Made by a program: the position numbers and the translations under genes. This document shows positions 1-5,028 of a DNA stretch of 21,691 nucleotides, piece by piece. Position 1 is the stretch's first letter, and every line of letters begins with the position of its first letter. The notes below the pieces were generated by a model. That model ran no database searches. It had not been told where the DNA came from and worked only from the letters and a program-made list of their open reading frames with translations. Origin of the DNA: a virus; the IMG/VR virus record IMGVR_UViG_3300003690_000168, positions 1-21,691 of that record; one strand, given 5' to 3'.

Positions 1-241
1 GGGTGTCGAGCGCCGCCCCGACCCGCGCGAGCTGCTCGCGTTCCCGCTCGGCCTCCCAGACCTCGGAAAAGGGACCACCCGAGTTGTCGTCGTCGATGTC
101 GTCGTCGTCGTCCGCCGGTCGCCGGATGATTTCGTCGCGGTCTCTGTCCGGATCCGGGTCCTGACGGTCTCTGTCGGGATCCGGCGCGTCGAGATGTTCC
201 GCACGAGTTTCACCGGCGCTACCTCTGTAGTGGTGCGACAT
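1..241 (-). CDS. Hypothetical acidic protein, partial (runs off left edge)
   Basis: This leftward reading frame begins with ATG at 241-239 and stays open to the window edge, so its C-terminus is missing. An AGGAGG Shine-Dalgarno lies at a normal distance upstream on the minus strand (around 251-257). The N-terminus is low complexity: alternating Asp, Pro and Arg (DPDRDRQDPDPDRDRDE), then a run of Asp (DDDDDIDDD), then a charged helical stretch (EVWEAEREREQLARV). The Asp/Arg segment is encoded by an imperfect DNA duplication around 136-185. I do not recognise a family. Such acidic, probably disordered tails occur in phage scaffolding and DNA-mimic proteins, but nothing here decides between those. 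Its start codon overlaps the stop of a possible 11-codon leader ORF. Confidence 0.6.
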   Translation of the reverse strand, partial: MSHHYRGSAGETRAEHLDAPDPDRDRQDPDPDRDRDEIIRRPADDDDDIDDDNSGGPFSEVWEAEREREQLARVGAALDT

Positions 242-276
242 TATCTGTTGCCTCCTAGTAGGGGGATGCCGTGCAT
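241..276 (-). CDS. Possible 11-codon leader peptide
   Basis: An ATG at 276-274 opens a short frame, MHGIPLLGGNR, ending in TAA at 243-241. The stop shares one base with the ATG of the next leftward gene (TAATG). A strong GGAGGAG ribosome site sits just upstream. The next gene also has its own AGGAGG inside this mini-ORF. The arrangement fits a translationally coupled leader, but a chance ORF cannot be excluded at this length. Confidence 0.3.
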   Translation of the reverse strand: MHGIPLLGGNR

Positions 277-296
277 GGTTTTGTCTCCTCCCACCT

Positions 297-316
297 GCCT
301 AGGCTTTGGACTAGGC
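297..316. repeat. Inverted repeat in leftward leader
   Basis: GCCTAG at 297-302 and CTAGGC at 311-316 form a perfect 6-bp stem with an 8-base loop. It lies in the 130-base gap between two leftward genes, upstream of the mini-ORF at 276. There is no following T-run in either direction, so it is not a classical terminator. A leader or attenuator hairpin is possible. Confidence 0.3.
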
Positions 317-356
317 CTGCGGTTTAGCCCAAGGTCGCAGCCCCAGGCCCATCACC

Positions 357-376
357 ATCAGTCACGATCAGTCACG
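357..376. repeat. Tandem 10-bp direct repeat
   Basis: Two exact copies of ATCAGTCACG lie head to tail at 357-366 and 367-376. They cover the TGA stop of the leftward gene that ends at 372. They look like a small local duplication. Confidence 0.5.
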
Positions 377-656
377 CGCGCCAGTCTGCCGATCGCATTA
401 GGTCGCAATACACGAATCCCGCAGTATCCTCCCAGAGTAGCGCCTGGTAAAATCCGGATAGTGCCGGAAAGCGCCGCTTGTCCTCGTCCGTGAGTGTGAC
501 CACTTCCATTGAGCCGTTCACGTCATCAGCATCGACGGGATCAGACCCACCTGCCAGCACTGCCTCCCACAGGTGGGGCACATAGTCCGGCTCGCCCTCG
601 AATTTACCTGGGCTGTCAATAAGGCCGTGTTCGTTAGTGGTGTAGTCATTCGCCAT
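372..656 (-). CDS. Hypothetical protein, 94 aa
   Basis: The ATG at 656-654 (MANDYTTNEHG...) is chosen over an upstream GTG in frame at 728 because it follows a textbook ribosome site, AGGAGG, on the minus strand. The residues that an upstream start would add do not look like a natural N-terminus. The product is acidic and soluble, with no signal peptide or membrane segment, and ends in WRA. No domain is recognised. It belongs to a leftward run of three to four small genes, typical of a phage accessory or early region. It is separated from its left neighbour by about 95 bases that hold a hairpin and a possible leader ORF. Confidence 0.6.
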   Translation of the reverse strand: MANDYTTNEHGLIDSPGKFEGEPDYVPHLWEAVLAGGSDPVDADDVNGSMEVVTLTDEDKRRFPALSGFYQALLWEDTAGFVYCDLMRSADWRA

Positions 657-746
657 TTGTGCCCTCCTGGTTGCGGTAAGGTGTTTAAGCGCCTTCCATC
701 TCATCGTGACATCCTGTCGTGCGTACACTCCACCATCAGGTTGCGT

Positions 747-1073
747 CTATCGACTGTGCGGGTCGATCCGATACTCTCTTTCGCGGACCGCATTTTCCCA
801 TTCGTCGTCTTCAATCCACCGATATCCCTCCGGCAGATCGTCAGCGGCCTTGATAGCGACTGTTGTCGGGTCTAGTCCATCTGGACCCGCGATCGCCCAC
901 AGATCGCCAGCGAGTGGGAGTAGATCGTAGATTCGTTCACCAGTCGCCGTCAGGAGGTCGGTTTTTTTTGCCTGCCAGGTTCCAATCATGATTGGACGTC
1001 TATCTGCTAGGGCCGTGAGCAGCGCTTCATCGTTCTTCGCCATCTGTGCCCAGTACTTCCGAGTAGTCGCCAT
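747..1073 (-). CDS. Hypothetical protein, 108 aa
   Basis: The frame starts at ATG 1073-1071, preceded on the minus strand by a purine-rich GAGGGAGG ribosome site. The product (MATTRKYWAQMAKN...) is mixed-charge and soluble with no membrane segment. Its C-terminus, with EGYRWIEDDEWENAVREREYR, is rich in aromatic and charged residues. No family is recognised. One codon tract contains eight consecutive A residues on the coding strand (962-969 of the window) within Lys-Lys-Thr. The gene lies 21 bases downstream of the Cys-rich gene ending at 1095, so the two are probably co-transcribed leftward. Confidence 0.6.
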   Translation of the reverse strand: MATTRKYWAQMAKNDEALLTALADRRPIMIGTWQAKKTDLLTATGERIYDLLPLAGDLWAIAGPDGLDPTTVAIKAADDLPEGYRWIEDDEWENAVREREYRIDPHSR

Positions 1074-1094
1074 GGTTTTCCTTTCCTCCCTCTT

Positions 1095-1304
1095 TCACCA
1101 GTCGCCGAAGGTGCAGATCGGCCCGCAGCCGCGGGCCTTACAGTCATGATCTTTTAGGGCACGCCTGAAGCGCTCCTCCTCCTCGGCCCGTCTGGTGCTC
1201 GCCCATACGATAGGGGGCGCTCCCGCGTCAAGTTCCGCGCAGCGCGGACAGCCGTCGACTCGCCGCCCGAAGATCACTTGGTGCGTGTGTCTGGCGTGTG
1301 TCAT
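1095..1304 (-). CDS. Small Cys-rich putative zinc-binding protein, 69 aa
   Basis: The ATG at 1304-1302 is preferred over an in-frame GTG at 1313 because GGAG lies eight bases upstream of the ATG. The protein starts MTHARHTHQVIFGRRVDG and contains CPRC, then near the C-terminus C-x4-C-x3-C in KDHDCKARGCGPICTF. Five cysteines and several histidines in 69 residues suggest a small zinc-stabilised fold. Proteins of this general look are common in phage accessory regions, but their role is not established to my knowledge. A central RRAEEEERFRRALKDH segment should be helical. It is the first gene of the leftward arm and abuts the divergent control region. Confidence 0.65.
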   Translation of the reverse strand: MTHARHTHQVIFGRRVDGCPRCAELDAGAPPIVWASTRRAEEEERFRRALKDHDCKARGCGPICTFGDW

Positions 1305-1416
1305 GGCGTACACTCCACTTGGTGTAGATATTGTCCGCGTTCCGCGTGAAACCTCATTGACCGACTATACCACACTCGAACCCTATAATATACAATAATC
1401 GTTCGGCCCCATGGAA

Positions 1417-1600
1417 TAGGTCAGCTGCCATAGCAGGCTCGAGCGCACAAGGTCTTGTCAAACCGTTGACAGCTATAGGTCAACTGACCTAAGAGGTGAG
1501 AAGCGTTGACGCTTGGTCGTTTGACCGAAGCGTATGTGGGGTGAATGCCCTAGATTCAGACTTGGTCGAATGACCGAGAGTCGTTAGGTCTGATAACCTA
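1417..1600. promoter_or_regulatory. Array of 16-bp operator-like inverted repeats
   Basis: Five sites share the layout TNGGTC-N4-GACCNA. They are 1417-1432 (TAGGTC/GCCATA, right arm degenerate), 1476-1491 (TAGGTC/GACCTA, perfect), 1513-1528 (TTGGTC/GACCGA), 1562-1577 (TTGGTC/GACCGA) and 1585-1600 (TAGGTC/AACCTA). A lone half-site GACCGA sits at 1359-1364. Two other inverted repeats are interleaved: TGTCAA-ACCG-TTGACA at 1456-1471 and AAGCG-TTGA-CGCTT at 1501-1514. Repeated dyads with a constant 4-base spacer are what a dimeric phage repressor or activator binds. The helix-turn-helix protein encoded at 1730-2047 is the obvious candidate, by position only. I did not see the motif elsewhere in the window by eye. 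Confidence 0.65.
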
Positions 1601-1659
1601 AACCCTCGCGCGCGCAGGCAGCCGCAGGCCGGGGGGGGGAGGGGGGTATGACACTTCAT
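1489..1659 (-). CDS. Doubtful 56-aa ORF across the operator array
   Basis: A leftward ATG at 1659-1657 is preceded by AAGGAG six bases upstream, with a second AAGGAGG further out, so ribosome binding looks good. The predicted product (MKCHTPLPPPACGCLRARG...) derives its start from the G-tract and the rest from the inverted repeats. It has no recognisable domain and an atypical composition (Ser/Thr/Leu/Pro). It may be a leader ORF of a leftward transcript, or a chance frame. Confidence 0.2.
   Translation of the reverse strand: MKCHTPLPPPACGCLRARGFRLSDLTTLGHSTKSESRAFTPHTLRSNDQASTLLTS
1631..1646 (+). repeat. G-tract (G9-A-G6)
   Basis: A run of nine G, one A and six G on the plus strand is long enough to form a G-quadruplex or to stall polymerases. 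It lies between the operator array and the rightward genes. It is also a place where length errors in sequencing would be expected. Confidence 0.5.
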
Positions 1660-1697
1660 TGTAGACTCCTTATCCCTCCTTACAAAACGTGGGGGGA

Positions 1698-1727
1698 TTG
1701 ACTCACCGTCTGACCAGAGGGTAGACT
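1698..1727 (+). promoter_or_regulatory. Candidate weak rightward promoter
   Basis: TTGACT at 1698-1703 and TAGACT at 1722-1727 are 18 bases apart, a tolerable sigma70 spacing with a four-of-six -10 box. Transcription would start near 1734, inside the GTG start (1730) and almost on the ATG (1736). A transcript from here would therefore be nearly leaderless. The call is weak. Confidence 0.25.
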
Positions 1728-1729
1728 GA

Positions 1730-2047
1730 GTGACTATGACAGGGCTTTCTCCCATTGGTCGTCGTCGTGATGAGGCGTCGGCGGTGATGACGTATGCGTT
1801 GGGCGCGGATCCGGCGGGATTTGCGGCATTGTTGCAGGAGATGCGGTCGCGGGCGGGGCTGACGATTGCGGCGGTGTGTGTGAAGTTGGGGACCCGTCCG
1901 GGGACGATGTATCAGTATTTTTACAAGAAGCGTGGGGTAGGGGGGACGAGTACGATGCGGTGGTTTTTACGATATGCGGAGGCGTGTGGGTGTGAGGTGA
2001 CGGTGACGTTTCCGCAGCAGGGGCGGACGGTGCGGGTCCGTGACTGA
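1730..2047 (+). CDS. Helix-turn-helix protein (XRE/Cro-like), 105 aa
   Basis: Residues ~31-85 read as a Cro/C1-type helix-turn-helix. An amphipathic helix (FAALLQEMRSRAGL) is followed by TIAAVCVKLG and TRPGTMYQYF, where GTMYQYF takes the recognition-helix position. A further helix (TMRWFLRYAEACG) and a short strand (EVTVTF) follow. The GTG at 1730 is chosen because AGAGGG lies eight bases upstream. An in-frame ATG at 1736 is the alternative. It is the first gene of the rightward arm, directly downstream of the operator array, and overlaps the next gene by eight bases. It could regulate the divergent arms or recognise DNA for packaging. The sequence alone does not decide. The codons are strikingly G-ending, unlike the C-ending bias further right. 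Confidence 0.65.
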   Translation: MTMTGLSPIGRRRDEASAVMTYALGADPAGFAALLQEMRSRAGLTIAAVCVKLGTRPGTMYQYFYKKRGVGGTSTMRWFLRYAEACGCEVTVTFPQQGRTVRVRD

Positions 2048-2486
2048 GGCGCGTCGATTATCGTCGCGGGAGGCGGTGGACTTTGCGGCGATGGTGCTGT
2101 CGGGGGCACCTGTGGCGGAGGTCGTGCCGTATTTCTGTGCGTCGGGGGTGGCGGAGGATCTTCTACTCCAGTGCGAGGAGGCGTGGCCGATGCAGCCATC
2201 GGTCCTGGCGGCGATCGAGGCGCAGAGTGGGGGGGTGCCGTGGCACAAGCTGGGGGACGACCAGCGGCTCGATGTGTCTTTGCGGAAGCATTACAATGAG
2301 ATGGCGTATTTCTTGTGGACGACGAATTACGCGGCGTGTGACGGGGCGTCGAAGTTGAAGGCGGACACCTGCCGGTCGGCGCTGGAGGCCAAGGTGGCGG
2401 GGATGGCCGGGCAGGAGAGTCCGCTCGCACGGTTTTATCACGACCTGCTGGCGCGATTCGACACCGAGGAGGCCACGCCGCAATAA
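2040..2486 (+). CDS. terS: Probable terminase small subunit, 148 aa
   Basis: The frame begins at GTG 2040, overlapping the end of the helix-turn-helix gene, and lies immediately before the large terminase. The all-helical protein opens with a segment (LSSREAVDFAAMVLSGAPVAEVVPYF) that resembles the DNA-binding start of phage small terminases. It continues with helices rich in Trp, Ala and Leu, including an invariant-looking KLKADTCRSALEAKVAG. Small terminases recognise the packaging site and load the motor. The assignment rests on position, size and helical pattern rather than a diagnostic motif. As in its upstream neighbour, codon use favours G in the third position. Confidence 0.55.
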   Translation: MTEARRLSSREAVDFAAMVLSGAPVAEVVPYFCASGVAEDLLLQCEEAWPMQPSVLAAIEAQSGGVPWHKLGDDQRLDVSLRKHYNEMAYFLWTTNYAACDGASKLKADTCRSALEAKVAGMAGQESPLARFYHDLLARFDTEEATPQ

Positions 2487-2491
2487 GGGTT

Positions 2492-2607
2492 GGGGGAGGT
2501 GAGGGGACGAGCATCTTCGGCCACCCCGGAGACGCATGTCCGGGTGCTGGCCCGCTCGGTGACTCACAATCGGGGTCTGGGAACTCCCCCAGGCTCCGGC
2601 CTCCCCC
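2492..2607. repeat. Nested inverted repeats between small and large terminase
   Basis: This 131-base gap holds an outer perfect inverted repeat, GGGGGAGG at 2492-2499 and CCTCCCCC at 2600-2607. It encloses an inner stem of CCCGGA (2525-2530) with TCCGGG (2539-2544), extended by GGCCA (2519-2523) with TGGCC (2548-2552) across a 1x3 internal loop. No T-run follows. It could be an mRNA structure controlling large-terminase translation or a packaging-site element. Neither is shown. Confidence 0.45.
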
Positions 2608-2617
2608 GTTCTGACCG

Positions 2618-4195
2618 ATGCCTGTCACCCCCGTGCCCGTGGCGTTGCGCGACCGGCTGATCTCGGAGTTTCGGACGTTCGTGTGCCGTCAGATGGACTT
2701 CGTGCCGTTTGTCCATCAGGCCGCCTGGTGGGCGACGACGGACGGCTACACCCTCACGGAGGAGATTGTTGACGAGGCAACCCCGCAGGCGGTGTATGTC
2801 CGCCGTCCTGACGGCACCTGTGTCTGGCTGCGGCAGATTCCCCGCCCGGAGGGGCGTGCGAAGGTTGTGGCGGAGTTGGGGGCGTACAAATCGGGCAAAT
2901 CTGCCGGGGCCGGTCTCTGGGGGGCGGCGTTCGGGGCGGTGCCGCACGCCACGGTGTATCTCGTCGGGAACGAGTACGACATGTGCGCCCCGGAGTTCGA
3001 CTACCTCCTCGAAGCCCTCTGCTCCGAGCGGGGGTTGAATCAGAAATACACCTCTCTCCAGAATCGCCCGAAGGACGGCCGGTTGTGGCTGGAACTGGAC
3101 AACGGCGCACGGTTCGAGGCCCGCAGTTGGGAGCGCGCCGAGTCGCTCAAGGGCAAGGAAGTGGACGCCTACATCTACTGTGAGGCGTATCAACTGCCGG
3201 GGATCGAATGCTTCACGTCCGTCTCGCAGAACCTGCGGGTCCGCAAAGGCTATGCGGTCTTTCCCACCACCCCCGACCGGCCGTGGGTGCAGGTCTTTCA
3301 TGATCACGGGCACGGACATCAGGATTTCCCCGACTGGGTCTGCCACTGCGGGATTCCCGCGCAGGCGAACCCCTACAGTTTCAATCAGGAGGCGATGGAC
3401 CGCGACCGGCATCTCCTCACCCGTGAGAAATTTTCGATTGCCTACCTCGGGAAACTGGGTACTTACGTCGGACGGGTGTATAACTATCAGCGGGGGGAGC
3501 GCGCCATGACCCTCGAGAACGAGCCTCGCTTCTGGCGGCATGACGGCCAGGGCGCGGTGCGGGAGAATGCGCGCGTCCCCGACGACTGGCAGATCGAGAT
3601 CGGGGCCGATACCGGCACCTACTGCGCCGCCGTGGTCGTGGGGGTGTCTCCCGAGGGGCGGGCGTATCTGCTCGACGAGTTGACGAACTACCGCTATGTG
3701 GCCAACACCCCGGAACTCGACGACGATGGCTCCATCGTGCGGTGGTGCAACAGCCTCATCCGCATGGCCGCCCTCTGGCGCACGCGCCCCATTGCCTGGG
3801 TGGACAGTAACAGCCAGTTCAAGCGGGAATGTCTCCACCACGGAGTCCATTTGCTGGCGAATGCCCAGGGCCGCGAGGTCCGCACCGAAGCCGCGCGTCA
3901 GTATTTCCAGCATGACCAGATTCGCCTCGCCCCGTGGCTCTCGATGGTGCCCTACGAGTTGGAATATGCCCGGTGGCCCGACCACGCGACCGCCGCCGGA
4001 CGCTACGAGCGCCTCAAAGTGAACGACCATACGCTCGACTGCGTGGAGCATGTGCTCTCCCGTCACCCCCGCGCACGCACGCGCCCGTCTCACGCGATCC
4101 TGCAGCCGCCCATGGGGTCGGTGCAGTGGCTCGGGTCAGGTGTCCGAAAAAAAGCGCACCGCGCCCCTGCCGATGCGCATCTGGGAGATGCGTGA
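2618..4195 (+). CDS. terL: Terminase large subunit (ATPase/nuclease), 525 aa
   Basis: This is the DNA-packaging motor. It shows a Walker A loop, GAYKSGKS (residues 88-95), a Walker B strand with catalytic acid, DAYIYCE (183-189), and a coupling motif FPTTPD (215-220). The C-terminal half has the RNase H-like nuclease acids: GADTG (Asp331), AWVDS (Asp396) and a late Asp cluster in NDHTLDC (Asp470 and Asp474). At 525 residues it is a normal length. ATG 2618 is the first start after an in-frame TGA at 2612. Unusually, no Shine-Dalgarno precedes it, only a pyrimidine-rich stretch. Its TGA stop shares one base with the ATG of the next ORF. A tract of seven A residues near the 3' end (4147-4153) sits in slippery phase. 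Confidence 0.95.
   Translation: MPVTPVPVALRDRLISEFRTFVCRQMDFVPFVHQAAWWATTDGYTLTEEIVDEATPQAVYVRRPDGTCVWLRQIPRPEGRAKVVAELGAYKSGKSAGAGLWGAAFGAVPHATVYLVGNEYDMCAPEFDYLLEALCSERGLNQKYTSLQNRPKDGRLWLELDNGARFEARSWERAESLKGKEVDAYIYCEAYQLPGIECFTSVSQNLRVRKGYAVFPTTPDRPWVQVFHDHGHGHQDFPDWVCHCGIPAQANPYSFNQEAMDRDRHLLTREKFSIAYLGKLGTYVGRVYNYQRGERAMTLENEPRFWRHDGQGAVRENARVPDDWQIEIGADTGTYCAAVVVGVSPEGRAYLLDELTNYRYVANTPELDDDGSIVRWCNSLIRMAALWRTRPIAWVDSNSQFKRECLHHGVHLLANAQGREVRTEAARQYFQHDQIRLAPWLSMVPYELEYARWPDHATAAGRYERLKVNDHTLDCVEHVLSRHPRARTRPSHAILQPPMGSVQWLGSGVRKKAHRAPADAHLGDA
4147..4153 (+). other. A7 slippery heptamer in large terminase
   Basis: The bases A AAA AAA occupy the exact X-XXY-YYZ phase of the terminase frame. 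A -1 slip would leave that frame 13 codons before its stop and enter the frame of the next ORF, which is open from here to 4494. Whether slippage happens is unknown. Confidence 0.35.
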
Positions 4196-4494
4196 TGGCG
4201 GATCTCGTCGAGCGCGTCTCCCGACTTGAGCAGCAACTCCAGGCCAACGAGGCGGCGCTCAACTTTGTGATGCGGATCCTCTCGCTAACCTGCCGGACGC
4301 CGAACGGGAAGACCGACAGCCGCTCCCTGACCACCCTCTACAAGGAGAGTCTCACCCATGCTGGACCGGATCCGCAGACGTTTGCAGAGGTGGCTCAACG
4401 TGCCTTCGCCCGCGGCGATCGATCTCCCAGTGCTCCGGGACCGGATGGATTCCCTGGAGCGGCTGGTGATGAGCCACCTCCAGCAGCCCGATAA
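4195..4494 (+). CDS. Hypothetical small coiled-coil protein, 99 aa
   Basis: The start ATG overlaps the large-terminase stop by one base (TGATG), and GGGAG lies eight bases upstream. The N-terminus is a short coiled coil (MADLVERVSRLEQQLQANEAAL). A Pro/Gly/Ala-rich tail follows (SAPGPDGFPGAAGDEPPPAAR) that coincides with another ORF in a different frame from 4358. The product may be a small accessory or packaging-associated factor between terminase and portal. No family is recognised. Because the last 45 codons are shared with the 4358 frame, one of the two reading frames may be only partly real there. Confidence 0.55.
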   Translation: MADLVERVSRLEQQLQANEAALNFVMRILSLTCRTPNGKTDSRSLTTLYKESLTHAGPDPQTFAEVAQRAFARGDRSPSAPGPDGFPGAAGDEPPPAAR

Positions 4495-4570
4495 GGAGAC
4501 CGATCTCTCCCCGTCCGCAGTACTGAGTCGTCTCGAAACGCAACCTGACGTACATTTAGGAGCCCAGTAA
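4358..4570 (+). CDS. Hypothetical small protein, 70 aa, overlapping frame
   Basis: ATG 4358 is preceded by AAGGAG at a normal distance. The codons are well balanced, and the TAA stop shares one base with the next gene's ATG (TAATG), the coupling style of this operon. The product has a basic amphipathic N-terminus (MLDRIRRRLQRWLNV) and a helical middle (LRDRMDSLERLVMSHLQQ). It overlaps the 4195-4494 ORF by 137 bases in another frame. Either both are made, or one is a chance frame. The ribosome site and stop/start coupling favour this one being real. Confidence 0.5.
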   Translation: MLDRIRRRLQRWLNVPSPAAIDLPVLRDRMDSLERLVMSHLQQPDKETDLSPSAVLSRLETQPDVHLGAQ

Positions 4571-5022
4571 TGCCAGAACTGTTATATCGACTTCCGAGTG
4601 GCGGGACATTGCAAGTCATCGCGTCTTACGATGAAGAGGCCATGCAAGCCCTGGAGGTGATCAATCAGTCTATCCCCGGTGGGGAACGGGTCGAACAACC
4701 GGGCGGTCCGGGTCAACCCGGAGGACTTCCCGGAGGACTTCCCGGAGGAGGACCACCCGGAGGACTCGCCGGAGGACTTCCGCCAGCGCCGTTCAGTCGG
4801 CCCACATCCGGCCCAACAGCCCCCACCGGAGGCCCACCAGGAATGCGTGTTCCAGCAGCCGTGGGCCGACCTCAACCTCGGCCGAATCTCGGGGCCGCGA
4901 GGGCTGGACCGGGGGGCATGCCGGGCGGAGCACAGATCGCCCCACCTCCACTCGTCGGTCGTCGCCCGTCGTCCCTGAACCTTCCCTCTCGTCCGACCGT
5001 GCAGCGACGAGGTCTGGGGTAA
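4570..5022 (+). CDS. Gly/Pro-rich hypothetical protein, 150 aa
   Basis: An AGGAG site lies seven bases upstream of ATG 4570. The first 37 residues look folded (MPELLYRLPSGGTLQVIASYDEEAMQALEVI). The rest is low complexity, with collagen-like PGG/GGLPGG repeats (residues ~45-70) and a Pro/Arg-rich tail ending RRGLG. The repetitive part is encoded by 12-bp DNA repeats at 4717-4779. The basic, disordered tail could bind DNA or the portal, but no function is known. It lies seven bases upstream of the portal gene, so it is probably co-translated with it. Confidence 0.6.
   Translation: MPELLYRLPSGGTLQVIASYDEEAMQALEVINQSIPGGERVEQPGGPGQPGGLPGGLPGGGPPGGLAGGLPPAPFSRPTSGPTAPTGGPPGMRVPAAVGRPQPRPNLGAARAGPGGMPGGAQIAPPPLVGRRPSSLNLPSRPTVQRRGLG
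4717..4779 (+). repeat. 12-bp tandem repeats (CCCGGAGGACTT)
   Basis: Two exact copies at 4717-4728 and 4729-4740 are followed by degenerate copies to 4779. They encode the PGG/GGLPGG tract and are a likely site of copy-number variation. Confidence 0.7.
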
Positions 5023-5028
5023 GGACCC

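Larger units (their letters stand above)
1305..1729. other. Divergent intergenic control region
   Basis: These 425 bases separate the leftward small genes from the rightward terminase/virion arm. They hold an A+T-rich island with TATAAT at 1384-1389, the 16-bp inverted-repeat array at 1417-1600, and a G-tract (nine G, A, six G) at 1631-1646. The rightward-facing candidate TTGACT (1698-1703), 18 bases, TAGACT (1722-1727) lies just ahead of the helix-turn-helix gene. No convincing -35 partner exists for the TATAAT. A weak leftward ORF (1489-1659) crosses the array. Confidence 0.6.

Noticed and set aside
961-970. T8 run (962-969) as a rightward terminator
   Set aside because: No stem-loop precedes it, it lies inside a leftward gene, and nothing is transcribed rightward there. 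It simply encodes Lys-Lys.
1384-1389. TATAAT as a rightward promoter
   Set aside because: The only TTGACC upstream (1357-1362) is 21 bases away, too far. On the minus strand no -35 fits either.
1648-1701. 17-codon rightward ORF after the G-tract
   Set aside because: The purine-rich G-tract mimics a ribosome site, and the peptide has no supporting signal. It is too short and lies in a control region.
2564-4093. Long leftward ORF (509 codons) opposite the large terminase
   Set aside because: It is a shadow of the terminase's GC-rich codons; its product has no recognisable features and no ribosome site. The same applies to long leftward frames at 5140-6147, 6403-7314, 8353-9378, 12104-13111, 14465-15625 and 17144-18262.
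3934-4194. Upstream extension of the 99-aa ORF into the terminase gene
   Set aside because: It lies inside the terminase in another frame. A good SD and overlapping ATG at 4195 explain the start. The extension matters only for the possible frameshift.
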